A stretch of DNA of 64,000 nucleotides from Blastobasis lacticolella. Its lineage: Eukaryota > Arthropoda > Insecta > Lepidoptera > Blastobasidae. Location: contig LR990067.1 of assembly GCA_905147135.1 (NCBI GenBank), positions 4,030,001 to 4,094,000 of the forward strand. Direction: 5' to 3'. Positions 10,763 to 20,481 of this stretch are shown here, piece by piece (within the stretch, counting starts at the first letter, position 1; every line of letters begins with the position of its first letter). The translations under genes and the position numbers were made by a program. Under the pieces are notes generated by a model. It did not search any database and had not been told where the DNA came from. It saw only the letters and a list, made by a program, of their open reading frames with translations.

Positions 10763-10881
10763 ATGATGGACTGTGAGAGCGCTTTAGGTTATTCAACGTC
10801 ATCGTGTACAAGAGAAAATCCATTTTGTAGCTATAGTAGAGGTTTAGGAAACCTACAAAACGTTAGTCTGCCCGTGTGTTT

Positions 10882-11240
10882 TTTTTTTATGGCATACTAT
10901 AGGCAAACAGGCAAGTGGTGACCACCTGATGGGAAGTTGTCACCACTGCCTATAGACATTAGCAACACCAAGAGTATCGCCAATGCGTTGCCCACCTCTA
11001 TAACACGTTGCTCTGGCAGCAAAAAGGCAAAAGCCCCTCCACTGCCAAAGCCACGGTTCCCCAAATCCCCACCCCATGGAGCACTGGAAACCTTACTCAC
11101 CGGCAGAAACACAATACTGTTTAAAAGAGTATTATGTAGCTGCGATATTCTGTAAGGTGGAGATACTTCCCCAGTCGGGCGGTTCCAATTCCAACGAGAT
11201 ACCCCGCTATGCCCTACCTCTCTTAAATAATGTACAACCT
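10882..11240 (-). mobile_element. LINE-G 3' region, long copy
   Basis: Inverted LINE-G terminus (TATAGGCAAACAGGCAAGTG) followed by the conserved region with AGCACTGGAAACCTTACTCA and TACTTCCCCAGTCGGGCGG. The 142-codon minus frame at 10897-11325 falls in this region. I read it as 3' untranslated or degraded LINE sequence rather than a protein gene. Copies at 18255 and 36748. Confidence 0.78.
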
Positions 11241-11280
11241 GGCACAAAAAACACATATTTTTTAAGGATCCAAATGGACA

Positions 11281-11336
11281 CCGTTGTCCAGGATGTCCTG
11301 GACAACGGTTGCCACTTTCCATCAAGTGGACCGTCC
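11281..11336 (+). repeat. Perfect hairpin plus LINE-G terminus scrap
   Basis: 11281-11308 is a perfect inverted repeat with 13-bp arms CCGTTGTCCAGGA / TCCTGGACAACGG and a 2-bp loop. It is followed by TTGCCACTTTCCATCA, a sense LINE-G end. The long LINE-G piece next door is in the opposite orientation. Confidence 0.6.
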
Positions 11337-11345
11337 GATAAAAAA

Positions 11346-12689
11346 AGTTACATTAAAGTCGGTCTATCAAATTGCCGCAATTTTAAAAAGTTCGTATGAA
11401 ATTCGCTGACCGCACACCTGAATGAAAAGCACACAGAAGTATAGCAAATAGTTGCCTTCGGTCCCTGTAAACATCCTAACAATAATTAAAGGAGAAATTG
11501 TGAAGCACTGTTTACATACAGCTACTAAAATGTTGGTTTAGGATTATGGGAAACCTCTCTGCTCTCTAGGGATGCGATGACTGGTACTTTAGCGAATAGA
11601 AACGAATAAAAAAATACAAACGTATAATAAAAATATCATTTAATGTTCCGGTGGACCACCTCGTTTCATGTTCGGCGTGACATCAAAAACTTGTACCATG
11701 GAGGACTTGTTCGAGGCCAGTTCAAACGCTGTATGCGTCGCCGAATACTGGGCGAATAAAGTGTAAGTCAGAGTTTAGTCCATCGACTCGATAAGAAGAA
11801 GAATGTTTCGGTTGCGCACGAGACACTTTAAGGTTTTTTGTATGAAGTTATCTGTTAAGTATCATTATAAATGCGTATAAGAATTTTGTGCAAGCCGCCC
11901 TTAGTGCTTGCCTACTGTAAGCCCAGTGGAATAGTGGATAAGATGGGTAAGATAGTGGGGGTGGTGGGCATACAGGTTTGGCACCATAGTAAATTTGTTA
12001 GGAATTTCTTATATCTGAATATTGCAATATTATTTTCTGACCGGCGCTTTCAACGTTTTGGTGCAAAATGAATGATATCCGCCCGCTGTCTTCTGTTTGA
12101 ACCTGTCTGATGTCGAAAATAGACTTTCGGTTCAAAGTCAACTGTGGACATTTAAATGGAAAGATACATTGCTGCGCCTTTATAGTTGGAATGCGTATCT
12201 GAACTTCGAAATACAAACGTGCAAAGAATTGGTTTGAAAGATCGTAGTTACGACAAACTGTTGGTCAACAAATTGCTTCTGCGATTAATGAAATTACGAA
12301 AGAATGGTAGTGAGATAAACTGTACAGCGACAAAATACTTCTTCGACGAACGCTAGTGCAAAAAAACGCCACTGCTATGAACAGGTCGAAACAACACATT
12401 GAACACATAAAAGAAGAAATGTTTAAGTTGGCAATAAATATCGGTAATCATTAAAATATTCTTGTGTGAACGGAATAAATTGTTTTCCTGGAATCCCGTT
12501 TTCATTTCAGTGCATTGGGCCCCGGATTCGAATTCCGTAAGGACAAAGTTTGTGTGATTGACACGGACATTTGTAAACGAATAGCTTAATAATTATCTTA
12601 ACCAAAGTAGGTCACCGCAAATGCTGTCTAAATAAACCGCAACCTAACCTAACAATGTACAAAAAAAACCTTACCGTAATTATAACTAA
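11346..12689. other. Largely unclassified; possible hAT remnant
   Basis: TAGGGATGCGATGAC near 11569 and TTTCGTTGCATCACTA near 12910-12926 resemble inverted hAT ends, but the flanks do not match, so I do not call an element. No coding region supported. Confidence 0.3.
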
Positions 12690-12875
12690 CAAGCAGCCGG
12701 CTTCGCACGGGTACCACTACGGGTACACGGGTATATAGCCTATGTCACCCGGGGATAGTGTAGCTTCCCAACGGTGAAAATTTTTTTAAAATCGGTCCAG
12801 TAGTTTCGAAGCCTATTCAATACAAACAAACAAACAAAAAATCAAAGTTTCCTCTTTATAATATTAGTATAGATA
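12690..12875 (+). mobile_element. LINE 3' end, GCTTCGCACGGGTA type
   Basis: CCGGCTTCGCACGGGTA, then ATAGCCTATGTCACCCGGGG, AAAATCGGTCCAGTAGTTTC, an ACAA run and CCTCTTTATAATATTAGTAT. This order is widespread in lepidopteran genomes as a LINE/SINE 3' end. The exact family is not assignable by eye. An antisense scrap lies at 46515-46555. Confidence 0.55.
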
Positions 12876-12966
12876 AAACTATTCGGAAAATCACGAATAA
12901 CAATATTTGTTTCGTTGCATCACTAATGAGGGAATGGCAAAGGGCTTATTTGTACATCATACTAGC

Positions 12967-13464
12967 TTGGGGTCGCAATACCGGTATATCTTTTCAAAAC
13001 CGGGATTTTCGGTATTAACAAGAGGTCAATACCGGGTCCCGGTATTTTCGGGATTTGCAGAAGTTGCTGGTAATTTATTATAAAATTTTAATTATTATAT
13101 TCTTTATTGCATAAAACTCATAGACAGACTTAAATAGTTAGAGGATTTCATATGAAAGGTTATTTTCCAAAAGAAAAATCTAATTTTAATTTCCCCTATT
13201 ATAGATCGCCCAACGATAAGTCTTATCTTCTGCTATAGTATTTAAGAAAATGATATTGAAGCAAACTTTTATGAGTTTTGTTAGTCTAGATGGTGATTAG
13301 AATATAAAATTTATTCTAATAGTGCAAAAGTATTGTATAATTTTATTTTAACTGAATTCCGGAAATCCCGGTTTTTGTAAAGTGAATACCGGTATTGTGA
13401 AGGCGTATTTTTCGTCCGGGATCCCGGTATTTTCGGTTTCCGGGATCCCGGTTTGCGACCCCTA
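12967..13464. mobile_element. hAT-like MITE with 8-bp target duplication
   Basis: Termini TTGGGGTCGCAATACCGGTA and (inverted) TAGGGGTCGCAAACCGGGAT. Flanked by ATACTAGC at 12959-12966 and ATACCAGC at 13465-13472, 7 of 8 identical. The interior is rich in CCGGTATT/CCCGGTATT units near both ends, a subterminal-repeat pattern common in hAT MITEs. No transposase frame. Confidence 0.8.
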
Positions 13465-13472
13465 ATACCAGC

Positions 13473-13801
13473 GCCCTCGGTTTTTAACCGCGTTCGTATG
13501 AAGCTCTCAAACATTTTACTATTCCGTTATTTTTACCATTTTCTATTATACTAGTTGTAATGTGTTATATGTTACGAAGAGAACACTTTTTATAATAGAA
13601 ATGACACTATTTTATTGCTCCTTCAGTTAAATTCAGAGCACATTTCAATGTTACAATCGAACAATTTCATTTCATTGAATAGCGCCTTCCAAGCAGGGAC
13701 ACCACAGATAATCTAGCTCAGCTAGCCCATAGATAATGTAATAGGCACTAGCATGATACACTAGTAGCTCACAACGTTTATAAGTATGTATATTCAGGTT
13801 A
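13473..13801. other. Nothing recognised
   Basis: AT-rich spacer without assignable sequence. Confidence 0.35.
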
Positions 13802-14053
13802 GCCGTGTGGTGTCCGGCGGAGTAGAATAGCACCAACCCCTTACACTCGTGGGTGTCGGACAAGGCGACCAATGTTTTCGAGGCTAAAGATCAAAAGTGT
13901 TCGTAGGTCGGAAAATGGGAAGCAGCGTTTTCCATTGTTAGATTTATAGCACTGCGATCTCCAACTCGCCTGCCAAGCGTGGAGATTATGGCATTAATGT
14001 ACCCTTTTGTGGAAGAGGCCATAAGTCCTGCAGTGGACTGTTATGGGATGATG
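13802..14053 (+). mobile_element. REP-B, near full length
   Basis: Head GCCGTGTGGTGTCCGGCGGA to end CAGTGGACTGTTATGGGATG. All internal blocks present with scattered substitutions. Confidence 0.88.
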
Positions 14054-14165
14054 TTCAGGTCAAACCTTGCAAGCCTAATTTGACCCTATCCCGGCGTTCA
14101 ATGGAGCTGTTTGAAATACATATCTATGTAACTTGGATCGCATACCTACATACAATGCATTGGTA

Positions 14166-14230
14166 TAGGAGCGTCGGGGTATCCGAATTGTAAGCGACAG
14201 GTACCGGGTTCGAATCCCATTGCAGCGAAC
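14166..14230 (+). mobile_element. SINE-A head fragment
   Basis: Only the tRNA-like part: GAGCGTCGGGGTATCCGAAT, GGTACCGGGTTCGAATCCCA. It joins within a few bases to LINE-E coding sequence, giving a chimeric junction. Confidence 0.75.
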
Positions 14231-14235
14231 ATCGA

Positions 14236-14870
14236 ATCCAAAGCAAAGACTGCAACAAAAAACACAATCCTCTCGAAGGTTAGGCGGTACTTCACTTCAA
14301 AGCAGTTGCTTCAAAAATATCAAACACAAGTGCGATCCTGCATGGAGTACTGCTGCCACCTCTGGGATGGATTAGCCAAATATCAACTGGCGGCTTTGGA
14401 TTAAGTGGAAAAACGTGCAAAGAAGATAATTTTTGACCCACGGTTGATTGAAGCTAGGCTGCAGAGCCTCGAACATCGGCGTAGGGTTGCGCGTCTGTCG
14501 GTCTTCTACAGATTACATTTCGGAGAGTGTGCGAAGCAACTGCACGAACTCATTCCGTCGGCCCCTTTCCGCCATCGGGAGACGCGATCCGGGCGAGCGT
14601 TTCATCCTTATTTCGTGGATCTTCCAGCTATCCGCACGAACCGCTTTGGCTCGACCTTTATAATGCGTACGGCTAAGGAATGGAACGCGTTGCCTGCGAG
14701 TGTGTTCCCTGATCAATATAATCTGGATGCCTTCAAGGCTAGAGTGAATAGGCTGTTCCAAGATGGGCATGCTTCATCTTTGCCCGCATCGTCACTTACT
14801 AACAGGTGCCATCTCACTTAGTCAAATGCTTGTCTCAGGTGGTCAAATTATTGTCTTGTCTAATAAATAA
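14236..14870 (+). pseudogene. LINE-E C-terminal coding region (Jockey-superfamily-like), broken
   Basis: Translation from ~14241 runs through LLQKYQTQVRSCMEYCCHLW and a DGLAKYQLAALD segment, then hits an in-frame stop (TAA at 14402-14404). It resumes in frame with VEKRAKKIIFDPRLIEARLQ (14405 on). Further along are LSVFYRLHFGECAKQLHELI, a HYFVDLPAIRTNRFGSTF-like stretch, AKEWNALPASVFPDQYNLDA and FKARVNRLFQDGH. This order is the C-terminal region of Jockey/CR1-like LINE polyproteins, downstream of the reverse transcriptase core. The core itself is absent, so the copy is 5' truncated. The 3' untranslated region holds GCATCGTCACTTACTAACAG and ends TCTAATAAATAAAAA near 14870. Dead copy, but the longest LINE-E piece in the window. 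Confidence 0.85.
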
Positions 14871-14884
14871 AAAAAGAGGTATCA

Positions 14885-15012
14885 GCAAAGTCTGACGCGA
14901 CATCCAATGGCCTACGACGCAAGAAGACCAAGGGAAAATGGAGGATAATGAGTCGGAAAGCGAACCCTGGCAGAAGCCAAGTCTGACCGCTCAGATGCTG
15001 ATGATGATGATG
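14885..15012 (+). pseudogene. RTE-D 3' end
   Basis: Decodes roughly as SDATSNGLRRKKTKGKWRIM followed by SRKANPGRSQV, then a GATGATGATGATGAC tail. Compare SDARANGLRREDAEDRAKWR at 26260 (minus). C-terminal end of an RTE-like protein with its GAT-repeat terminus. Confidence 0.7.
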
Positions 15013-15159
15013 ACTATAAGATAGTCTCAACGAACAAACTCCGTTTCTAGTCAACTGCGTATATATGTATAAATAACATTTAAAAACAGATATAAGTAAA
15101 CAGTTTAATGTGTAGGTGTCTCGGTGTAACAGGTTCCTGGAATCGGTAGAATTTTCAGA

Positions 15160-15201
15160 GCATAACAACAACAACAACATCCAAATAAATAAATAAATAA
15201 T
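15160..15201 (+). repeat. Microsatellite (AAC)n then (AAAT)n
   Basis: CAACAACAACAACA followed by AATAAATAAATAAATAA. Simple sequence only. Confidence 0.85.
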
Positions 15202-15399
15202 TCTCCTTTGTCCCACTGCTGCGTAGGCTGTGAGTGCGGTGTGGGCTAATATAATCTCTATAATTATAAACACACAGCGCATATAAAGGATATATGAATG
15301 GTGACGAATTGGTTCATGGTTATTGATCAACCAATATTGGTTAGGAGGTAGGCCTCGTGCAGCGGATTTCGTTGGCAATTTAGCGTGGCAACGCAGCTT

Positions 15400-15767
15400 C
15401 AATAATGCGATTAAGAGCGTCATAGCCGCACGGTTGAGTATCCAACTCGTAAGCGAGAGGTGCCGGGTTCGAATCCCGCTGCGGCCATGTACCAATGACT
15501 CTTTTCTGAGTTATGTACATTAGTTGAACACTAACCGATGCTCTTACGGTGAGGGAAAACTTCGTAATGAAAACTGCAAATTCAGGCAACTGAATGTGTA
15601 ACCATGATCCAATCTGGTCAGGTTCCCCTGGTAGCAGAGTCGCGGAGATCAGAAGGTAGTCGCTCCACTGTGTAATAGCCTGATCGCCAAATTCTGGATA
15701 ATGGTCAAGGCGGACCAGGGGCCCTCGTTCTCGAGAGCACAACCACAACATTAACGCCAAGATGATA
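15400..15767 (+). mobile_element. SINE-A, full length
   Basis: GAGCGTCATAGCCGCACGG head, GTGCCGGGTTCGAATCCCG B box, body, tail ACATTAACGCCAAGATGATA then T-run. The 211-codon minus frames covering this area are SINE shadows. Confidence 0.9.
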
Positions 15768-16251
15768 ATTTTTTTTAACGCAGTTGAATAATGGGCACTT
15801 TTAATACTACTTGGGGCTATTCGAATTGTCATTATTTGACGATTATGACTTATGCAGATACAAAACGGAAAGTATCGTACGCGTCGTACACCGCGTAGCA
15901 ACCGGATAGAAAACGTGCAGTCCCTATTGGGGCGCACACGACGCGGTGACTGTGCGGGTGCGATGCGATTTCTGTGCAGAGATATTAAGCTTTCTATCAT
16001 AAGAATATAAACCAAAATTGTATAAACATTTGGGACAAATCAGGCAAAAATAGAGTAAACTTCTGTATGGACTAACGCAGGTGTTGTTACCCGCCTCTCG
16101 CGCGCGATATACTTACGAAAAAAGGCGCGACATAGTTACTGCTCTCTTGCATCTTAGTATTGAGAGAAGGAAACAAACGCTCTGTCGCAGCCAAAGCTTT
16201 ATCGCAGGCACATTTTTGCCAGCTAGGGTTCATTGTAGTTATCTCTCTACG
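15768..16251. other. Nothing recognised
   Basis: Contains CG-rich blocks (GCGTCGTACACCGCG near 15880) without clear family. Confidence 0.35.
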
Positions 16252-16452
16252 ATCGGTAATTTAAATAGATAGCCTGTAATCCCTTGAGGACACCCCTACC
16301 CTCTTTCCCTGGGACGTGGACTTTATTTGACAGTTTACAACTTTTAAAACTACCCCCTTTTTATGGTTACGACGTGAACAGTAATTACGTGAGTTAATTT
16401 GTTTGTTGTAATCATTTAGCTGTCGTTGGGGTAAGGTACAGTTAGTCAACAG
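16252..16452 (+). repeat. REP-I copy 1 (~200 bp dispersed repeat)
   Basis: From ATCGGTAATTTAAATAGATA to TACAGTTAGTCAACAGTA. Very similar over its whole length to 17876-18085. Function unknown; orientation arbitrary. Confidence 0.8.
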
Positions 16453-16639
16453 TAGAACTACCAGTATAAGATGAGCTACAGTCTCTATAGATGCGCATAT
16501 TAATGTTAGCTCATTTTATGCTGGTGATTGGAATGTTTTCTGTGCAAATTACAAATTGTAATAGTCAGGGACTCTGTTTTTGAACCGCTTGCCTTGGCTT
16601 TCAATTTTGATTTTAGGCAGGTATGAAAAATATTCAGGA

Positions 16640-17126
16640 TTCCCGGCCGAGCAGAAATAGAAATTTTAAATTTTAATTTCTGTTATGGTTCTGGGTGTAG
16701 TAGGTATGTATAATAAGTACGTATTAAAAAAAGGTATATAATAATAATAATAATAATCGTGGACAAATTCACACAGCGCCATCTAGCCCCAAACTAAGCA
16801 ATGCTTGTACTATGGGTGCTAGCTAGCTGATATACTACTTGTATATTTTATAAATACATACTTATTATTCAAAGAACACCCAGACCCGTAACAGAAATTA
16901 AAATAAATCATTTAAATTTCTGCCCAGCCGGGAATCGAACCCGGAACCTCTTGCGTGGCTGACTGGCATGTTGACCACTAAACCACTCAGGTCGTCAAAG
17001 TATATAAGTAGACAAAGTATATAAGTAGTCGTCGAAATATAAGTAGTTTATCGGTTATCTAATACCCATAACACAAACATTGCTTACTTTGGGTCTAAAT
17101 GGCGCTGTGAGAATTTATCCAAGCAT
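16640..17126 (+). mobile_element. SINE-C, split by a second SINE-C
   Basis: Left piece 16640-16738 has the end of the tRNA-like head (ATTCCCGGCCGAGCAGAAAT) and the start of the body. The right piece, 17000-17126, has TAGTTTATCGGTTATCTAAT and GGCGCTGTGAGAATTTATCC. Between them lies an inverted SINE-C with a duplicated AAAG(G)TATATAA-type target. 5' truncated. Confidence 0.82.
16739..16998 (-). mobile_element. SINE-C inserted in SINE-C
   Basis: Full-length inverted copy: ATCGTGGACAAATTCACACA tail side at the left, GAATCGAACCCGGAACCTC (inverted B box) and ACCACTCAGGTCGTC head at the right. Bounded by AAAGGTATATAA / CAAAGTATATAA. The same AAAGTATATAAGTAG is then repeated once more at 17012-17026. 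Confidence 0.85.
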
Positions 17127-17384
17127 CATCATCACAGCCCATAACAGTCCACTGCAGGACTTAGGGCCTCTCCCACGAAAGGGAAGGTTATTGTCAAAAT
17201 CTCCACGCTTGGCAGGCGGGTTGGAGATCGCAGTGTTGTAAATGTAACAATGGGAAACGCTGCTGCCCATTTTCCAGCCTACGGAGACTTTAGATCTTTT
17301 GCCTCAGAAATATTAGTCGCCTTGTACGACACCCACAAGTCTAAGGGGTTGGTGCTATTCTACTCTGCCGGACACCACACGGCC
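17127..17384 (-). mobile_element. REP-B inserted in the SINE-C tail
   Basis: Complete inverted REP-B (CATCATCACAGCCCATAACA to GGACACCACACGGCC). Flanked by a perfect 12-bp duplication TTATCCAAGCAT at 17115-17126 and 17385-17396. It inserted into the outer SINE-C. Confidence 0.93.
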
Positions 17385-17396
17385 TTATCCAAGCAT

Positions 17397-17740
17397 ATTT
17401 ATTATTAACTTTGGCAATACCGTAAGCAAACGGTTTAAAATTTGGAATATTCTCTGTTTTTCGTGTCACCGCCGCCATCACCCATTTGTCTTAATTTAGT
17501 TACTGTATTTTAGTACATAGCCTACAAATCCTACAATAATATAATGATTCTTTCACCAGTTTCCGTAAAAACGGTTGTCTGGAAGAGATCGCTATTAGCG
17601 ATAAGGCCGCCCTTACCTATATTATATTATATTGTATCTTTTTAATAATTAATAAAACCACTGGTGACGGAAAGCTGGCTCGTTCCTCGGGCAACGGATT
17701 AGCTTCGCTATCCAGCGAGGCAACGCCATCTTTCTATGGG
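17397..17740. other. Nothing recognised
   Basis: AT-rich spacer; the block GGTGACGGAAAGCTGGCTCG near 17660 is unassigned. Confidence 0.35.
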
Positions 17741-18150
17741 CTGAGTGTAAGTTTTGCTTCGATTTTACTTAATACTATCGGTTTTGCGTTTATGTCGAGA
17801 TAAGTATGAAGAAAAAACTTCACTTACGCACAACTAGATGGCGCTATACATTTTTTCATACTAATTTAAATAATCGGTAATTTAAATAGATAGCCTTTAA
17901 TCCCTTGGACACCCCTGCCCTCTTTCCCTGGGACCTGGAGTTTATTTGACAGTTTACAACTTTTAAAACTACCCCCTTTTTATGGCTACGGCGTGAACAG
18001 TAATTACGTGAGTTAATTCGTTTGTTGTAATCACTTAGCTGTCGTTGGGGTAAGGTACAGTTAGTCAACAGTACACCCACCAATATTTCATACTAATGTT
18101 CACGTAACGCAAACGCAGTGAAGTAAAATCGAAGCAAAACTTACACAGCC
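17741..18150. mobile_element. Inverted-repeat MITE split by REP-I
   Basis: Perfect 24-bp inverted repeat at 17747-17770 and 18121-18144 (GTAAGTTTTGCTTCGATTTT followed by ACTT). Similarity extends outwards to GGGCTG-type ends. Without the inserted REP-I the element is about 190 bp. No coding. Confidence 0.8.
17876..18085 (+). mobile_element. REP-I copy 2 with 12-bp target duplication
   Basis: Flanked by TTTCATACTAAT at 17864-17875 and 18086-18097, so REP-I is a mobile unit and not just an old duplication. Its 12-bp duplication size is in the SINE/LINE range. The 75-codon minus frame inside it is shared with copy 1 (61-62 codons) but looks non-coding. Confidence 0.82.
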
Positions 18151-18254
18151 CTTTGGGCACTATTGCGGGGGGCAGCGGTGTGGACGACTTATTAAATTTT
18201 TTGTATGTATTTTATGTAACTATTTGTATAATTTTTTTGTATTTTATTGTTTTT

Positions 18255-18565
18255 ATATCGTACGGTAGGCAAACAGGCAAGCGGGCCACCTGAAAGTGGT
18301 CACCACTGCCTATAGACATTAGCAACACCAATAGTATCGACAATGCGTTGCCCACATAACACGTTGCTCTGGCAGCAAAAAGGCAAATGCTCCTCCACTG
18401 CCAAAGCCACGGGTCCCCAAATCCCCACCCTATGGAGCACTGGAGACCTTACTCACCGGCAGAAACACAATACTGTTTAAAAGAGTATTGTTTAGCTGCG
18501 GTATTCTCTAAGGTGGTGGTACTTCCCCAGTCGGGCGGCTCCAATTCGAACGCCCTACCTCTCTT
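18255..18565 (-). mobile_element. LINE-G 3' region
   Basis: Inverted LINE-G terminus GGTAGGCAAACAGGCAAGCG, then CATTAGCAACACCAATAGTA and the GAGCACTGGAGACCTTACTC block to GCCCTACCTCTCTTA. Direct relative of 10882. Confidence 0.82.
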
Positions 18566-18577
18566 AGTATTTTATAT

Positions 18578-18838
18578 GTAGAGCTCGTCTAATCTAAAAT
18601 GACGCGCCCCACTATCGCATTAACGCACACAAGCAAGTTTAAAATATGGACGCAAGTCATATACAAATGCCGTTGTAATTGGTCATTCAGTTGCCGGTGA
18701 GATTCAAACGTAGGAGCACGCGTCGTTCATTGGCTCCCACACAGATGAAGTGTCGTTATCAATATTTGCACTCACACATCGAAATCAACTAACTAAGTAG
18801 TGGGGCGCGTCATTTTATACTAGACGAGCTCTACATAG
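18578..18838 (+). mobile_element. MITE-3 copy 1
   Basis: Long inverted termini: left GTAGAGCTCGTCTAATCTAA then AATGACGCGCCCCACTA; right TAGTGGGGCGCGTCATTTTA then TACTAGACGAGCTCTAC. The termini are ~35 bp with 1-2 differences. A second copy, inverted, is at 48013. Target duplication unclear because the flanks are themselves part-palindromic. Confidence 0.85.
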
Positions 18839-18895
18839 GTATTAGTGTATATTTTTACTGTAACTATAAATATTTTATGCTAAAATCGATATAAT

Positions 18896-19217
18896 AATCA
18901 TCTTGGCGTTAATGTCCCGGTTGTGCTCTCGCGCACGAGGGCCCGGGGTCCCCCTTGACCATGATCCAGGATTTGTCAGATTAGGTAATTACAGTGGAGC
19001 AACTGCCATCTTACCTCCGTGACGCTACTACCAGGGGAACTTGACCAGATTGGATATGAATGTGTAGGTTTCATCAAGATGTTTTCCCTCACCGTAAGAG
19101 CATCGGTTAGTATTCAACTAATGGACGTAACTCAGAAAATAGTCATTGGTACATGGATTCGAACCCGGTACCTCGCGCTTACGAGCCGGATACCCTAACC
19201 GCTCGGCCACCGACGCT
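18896..19217 (-). mobile_element. SINE-A, internally deleted
   Basis: Inverted tail at 18896 and inverted head at 19217. About 30 bp around TCATGGTTACACATCCAGTC is missing (TTGGAT joins ATGAATGTG). Confidence 0.9.
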
Positions 19218-20366
19218 CCTATATATCATATAATATATTCATAATATCTTCCAATATATTTTCCTATAATGTACAATAAAGCGTTACAAAAAATACTCGT
19301 GTAACTCCCCAACTTTTGACATGGGTACTTACAATATTTTCAGGCCGTTTCATCCGTAATTCTCCATGTGAAAGAAAACTTATGTCAATTATACGTTTCC
19401 TCCAAGTATTCTCCGACGTACACGATCCAATTTAAAGTTGGTACGCGTAACTCGATGTAAGCAACTTCCCTTGGGCAGGGGTGGACAACCTTTTATACAA
19501 TGTGCCAAGGAATAGATTAATATTGTATGTATAGGGTAAGTTTGTTCTTATTGGATGTAGGAGGGGTGGTGTAGATAGATAGCTATTGTCAATAGGAAAT
19601 AGTAGGAAAAGTTTGTACGCTAGTAATTATAATTTTTGAGTTGGGGTTATCTCTGAAACCAGTAAACATATTTTGAAAATTGTTACACTAGCAGGAAGCT
19701 ACATGATTCACGAGTGTTATGAGGTATATTTTAATTGCGAAAAAGTATTATACTCTATTTAATAAAGTATTTTTTTTAAATAACGTTCTCTATTCTTATT
19801 GGTTACTCGCCGGCATTCACATACAAACATAAATCAGCAAGATTTTTTTACGATGATGTAGAGTTGCTATTGTAATATTCAAGATTTCCTGTGCACCATA
19901 ATTTATTTTATATTTTATTTATTTATTTATTGGTTTATAAGTTAGGTAAACATTATGAACCGTTACAGGCACTGCAATTATAAACTTAAAACCAAGTAAT
20001 ATGCATAAACAAAGGTGAAGTAATAAATTATGTATTAGTCACCTATAAATTAAAGTTTCGCTTTATACTTCTGTGAGAACTACGATAGTTTTAGGTAGTA
20101 AAAATACTTAAATAAGGAAGCAATTGCTCGACAAACAACAATCAATGTACAATATACCTTTAGTGCTGAGTGCTAGACTTTTAATAAATATAATAAATAA
20201 ATAAATAAACTAAAAGTGAAAGCGCTTTGCCGAAGTTGCTTTACTTCTACAGGAAAAAGGTGTAACGTTACGTCATGTTAAAACATTTTGAGATGTGTTG
20301 TCATTGTTAGATTAATCCTAAACAGGGTGTAAAAGGTCTGCCCGATTCTTTTTTAATTTTTATACA
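19218..20366. other. AT-rich, no gene seen
   Basis: A possible isolated hAT-like end CAGGGGTGGACAACCTTTTA lies near 19475, but no partner end was found. A TTTA-rich run lies at 19905-19935. No coding region. Confidence 0.35.
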
Positions 20367-20368
20367 GT

Positions 20369-20481
20369 AAATAATCTTGGCGTTAATGCCCCAGTTGTGC
20401 TCTCGTGCACGAGAGCCCGGAGTCCGGCTTGACCTTGATCCAGAATTTGGCAGATCAGATGATTACAGTGGAGCGACGTGT
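20369..20481 (-). mobile_element. SINE-A tail fragment
   Basis: ATCTTGGCGTTAATGCCCCA to ACAGTGGAGCGACG. The SINE does not resume beyond the REP-B that follows, so it was already truncated here. Confidence 0.8.

Noticed and set aside
10897..11325. 142-codon minus-strand frame
   Set aside because: It lies in the LINE-G 3' region; the other copies have the same DNA without a conserved frame.
11569..12926. Possible 1.36-kb hAT element with TAGGGATGCGATGAC / TTTCGTTGCATCACTA ends
   Set aside because: Ends only partly alike and the 8-bp flanks (CTGCTCTC / ATGAGGGA) do not match.
15380..16015. Overlapping ~211-codon minus-strand frames (14860-15495 and 15380-16015)
   Set aside because: They run through a SINE-A and simple repeats; the peptides (ACREGIRTRHL-like, WLHIQSPE-like) are translated SINE-A that recur at other copies.
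19475..19500. hAT-like end CAGGGGTGGACAACCTTTTA
   Set aside because: No inverted partner found within several kb.
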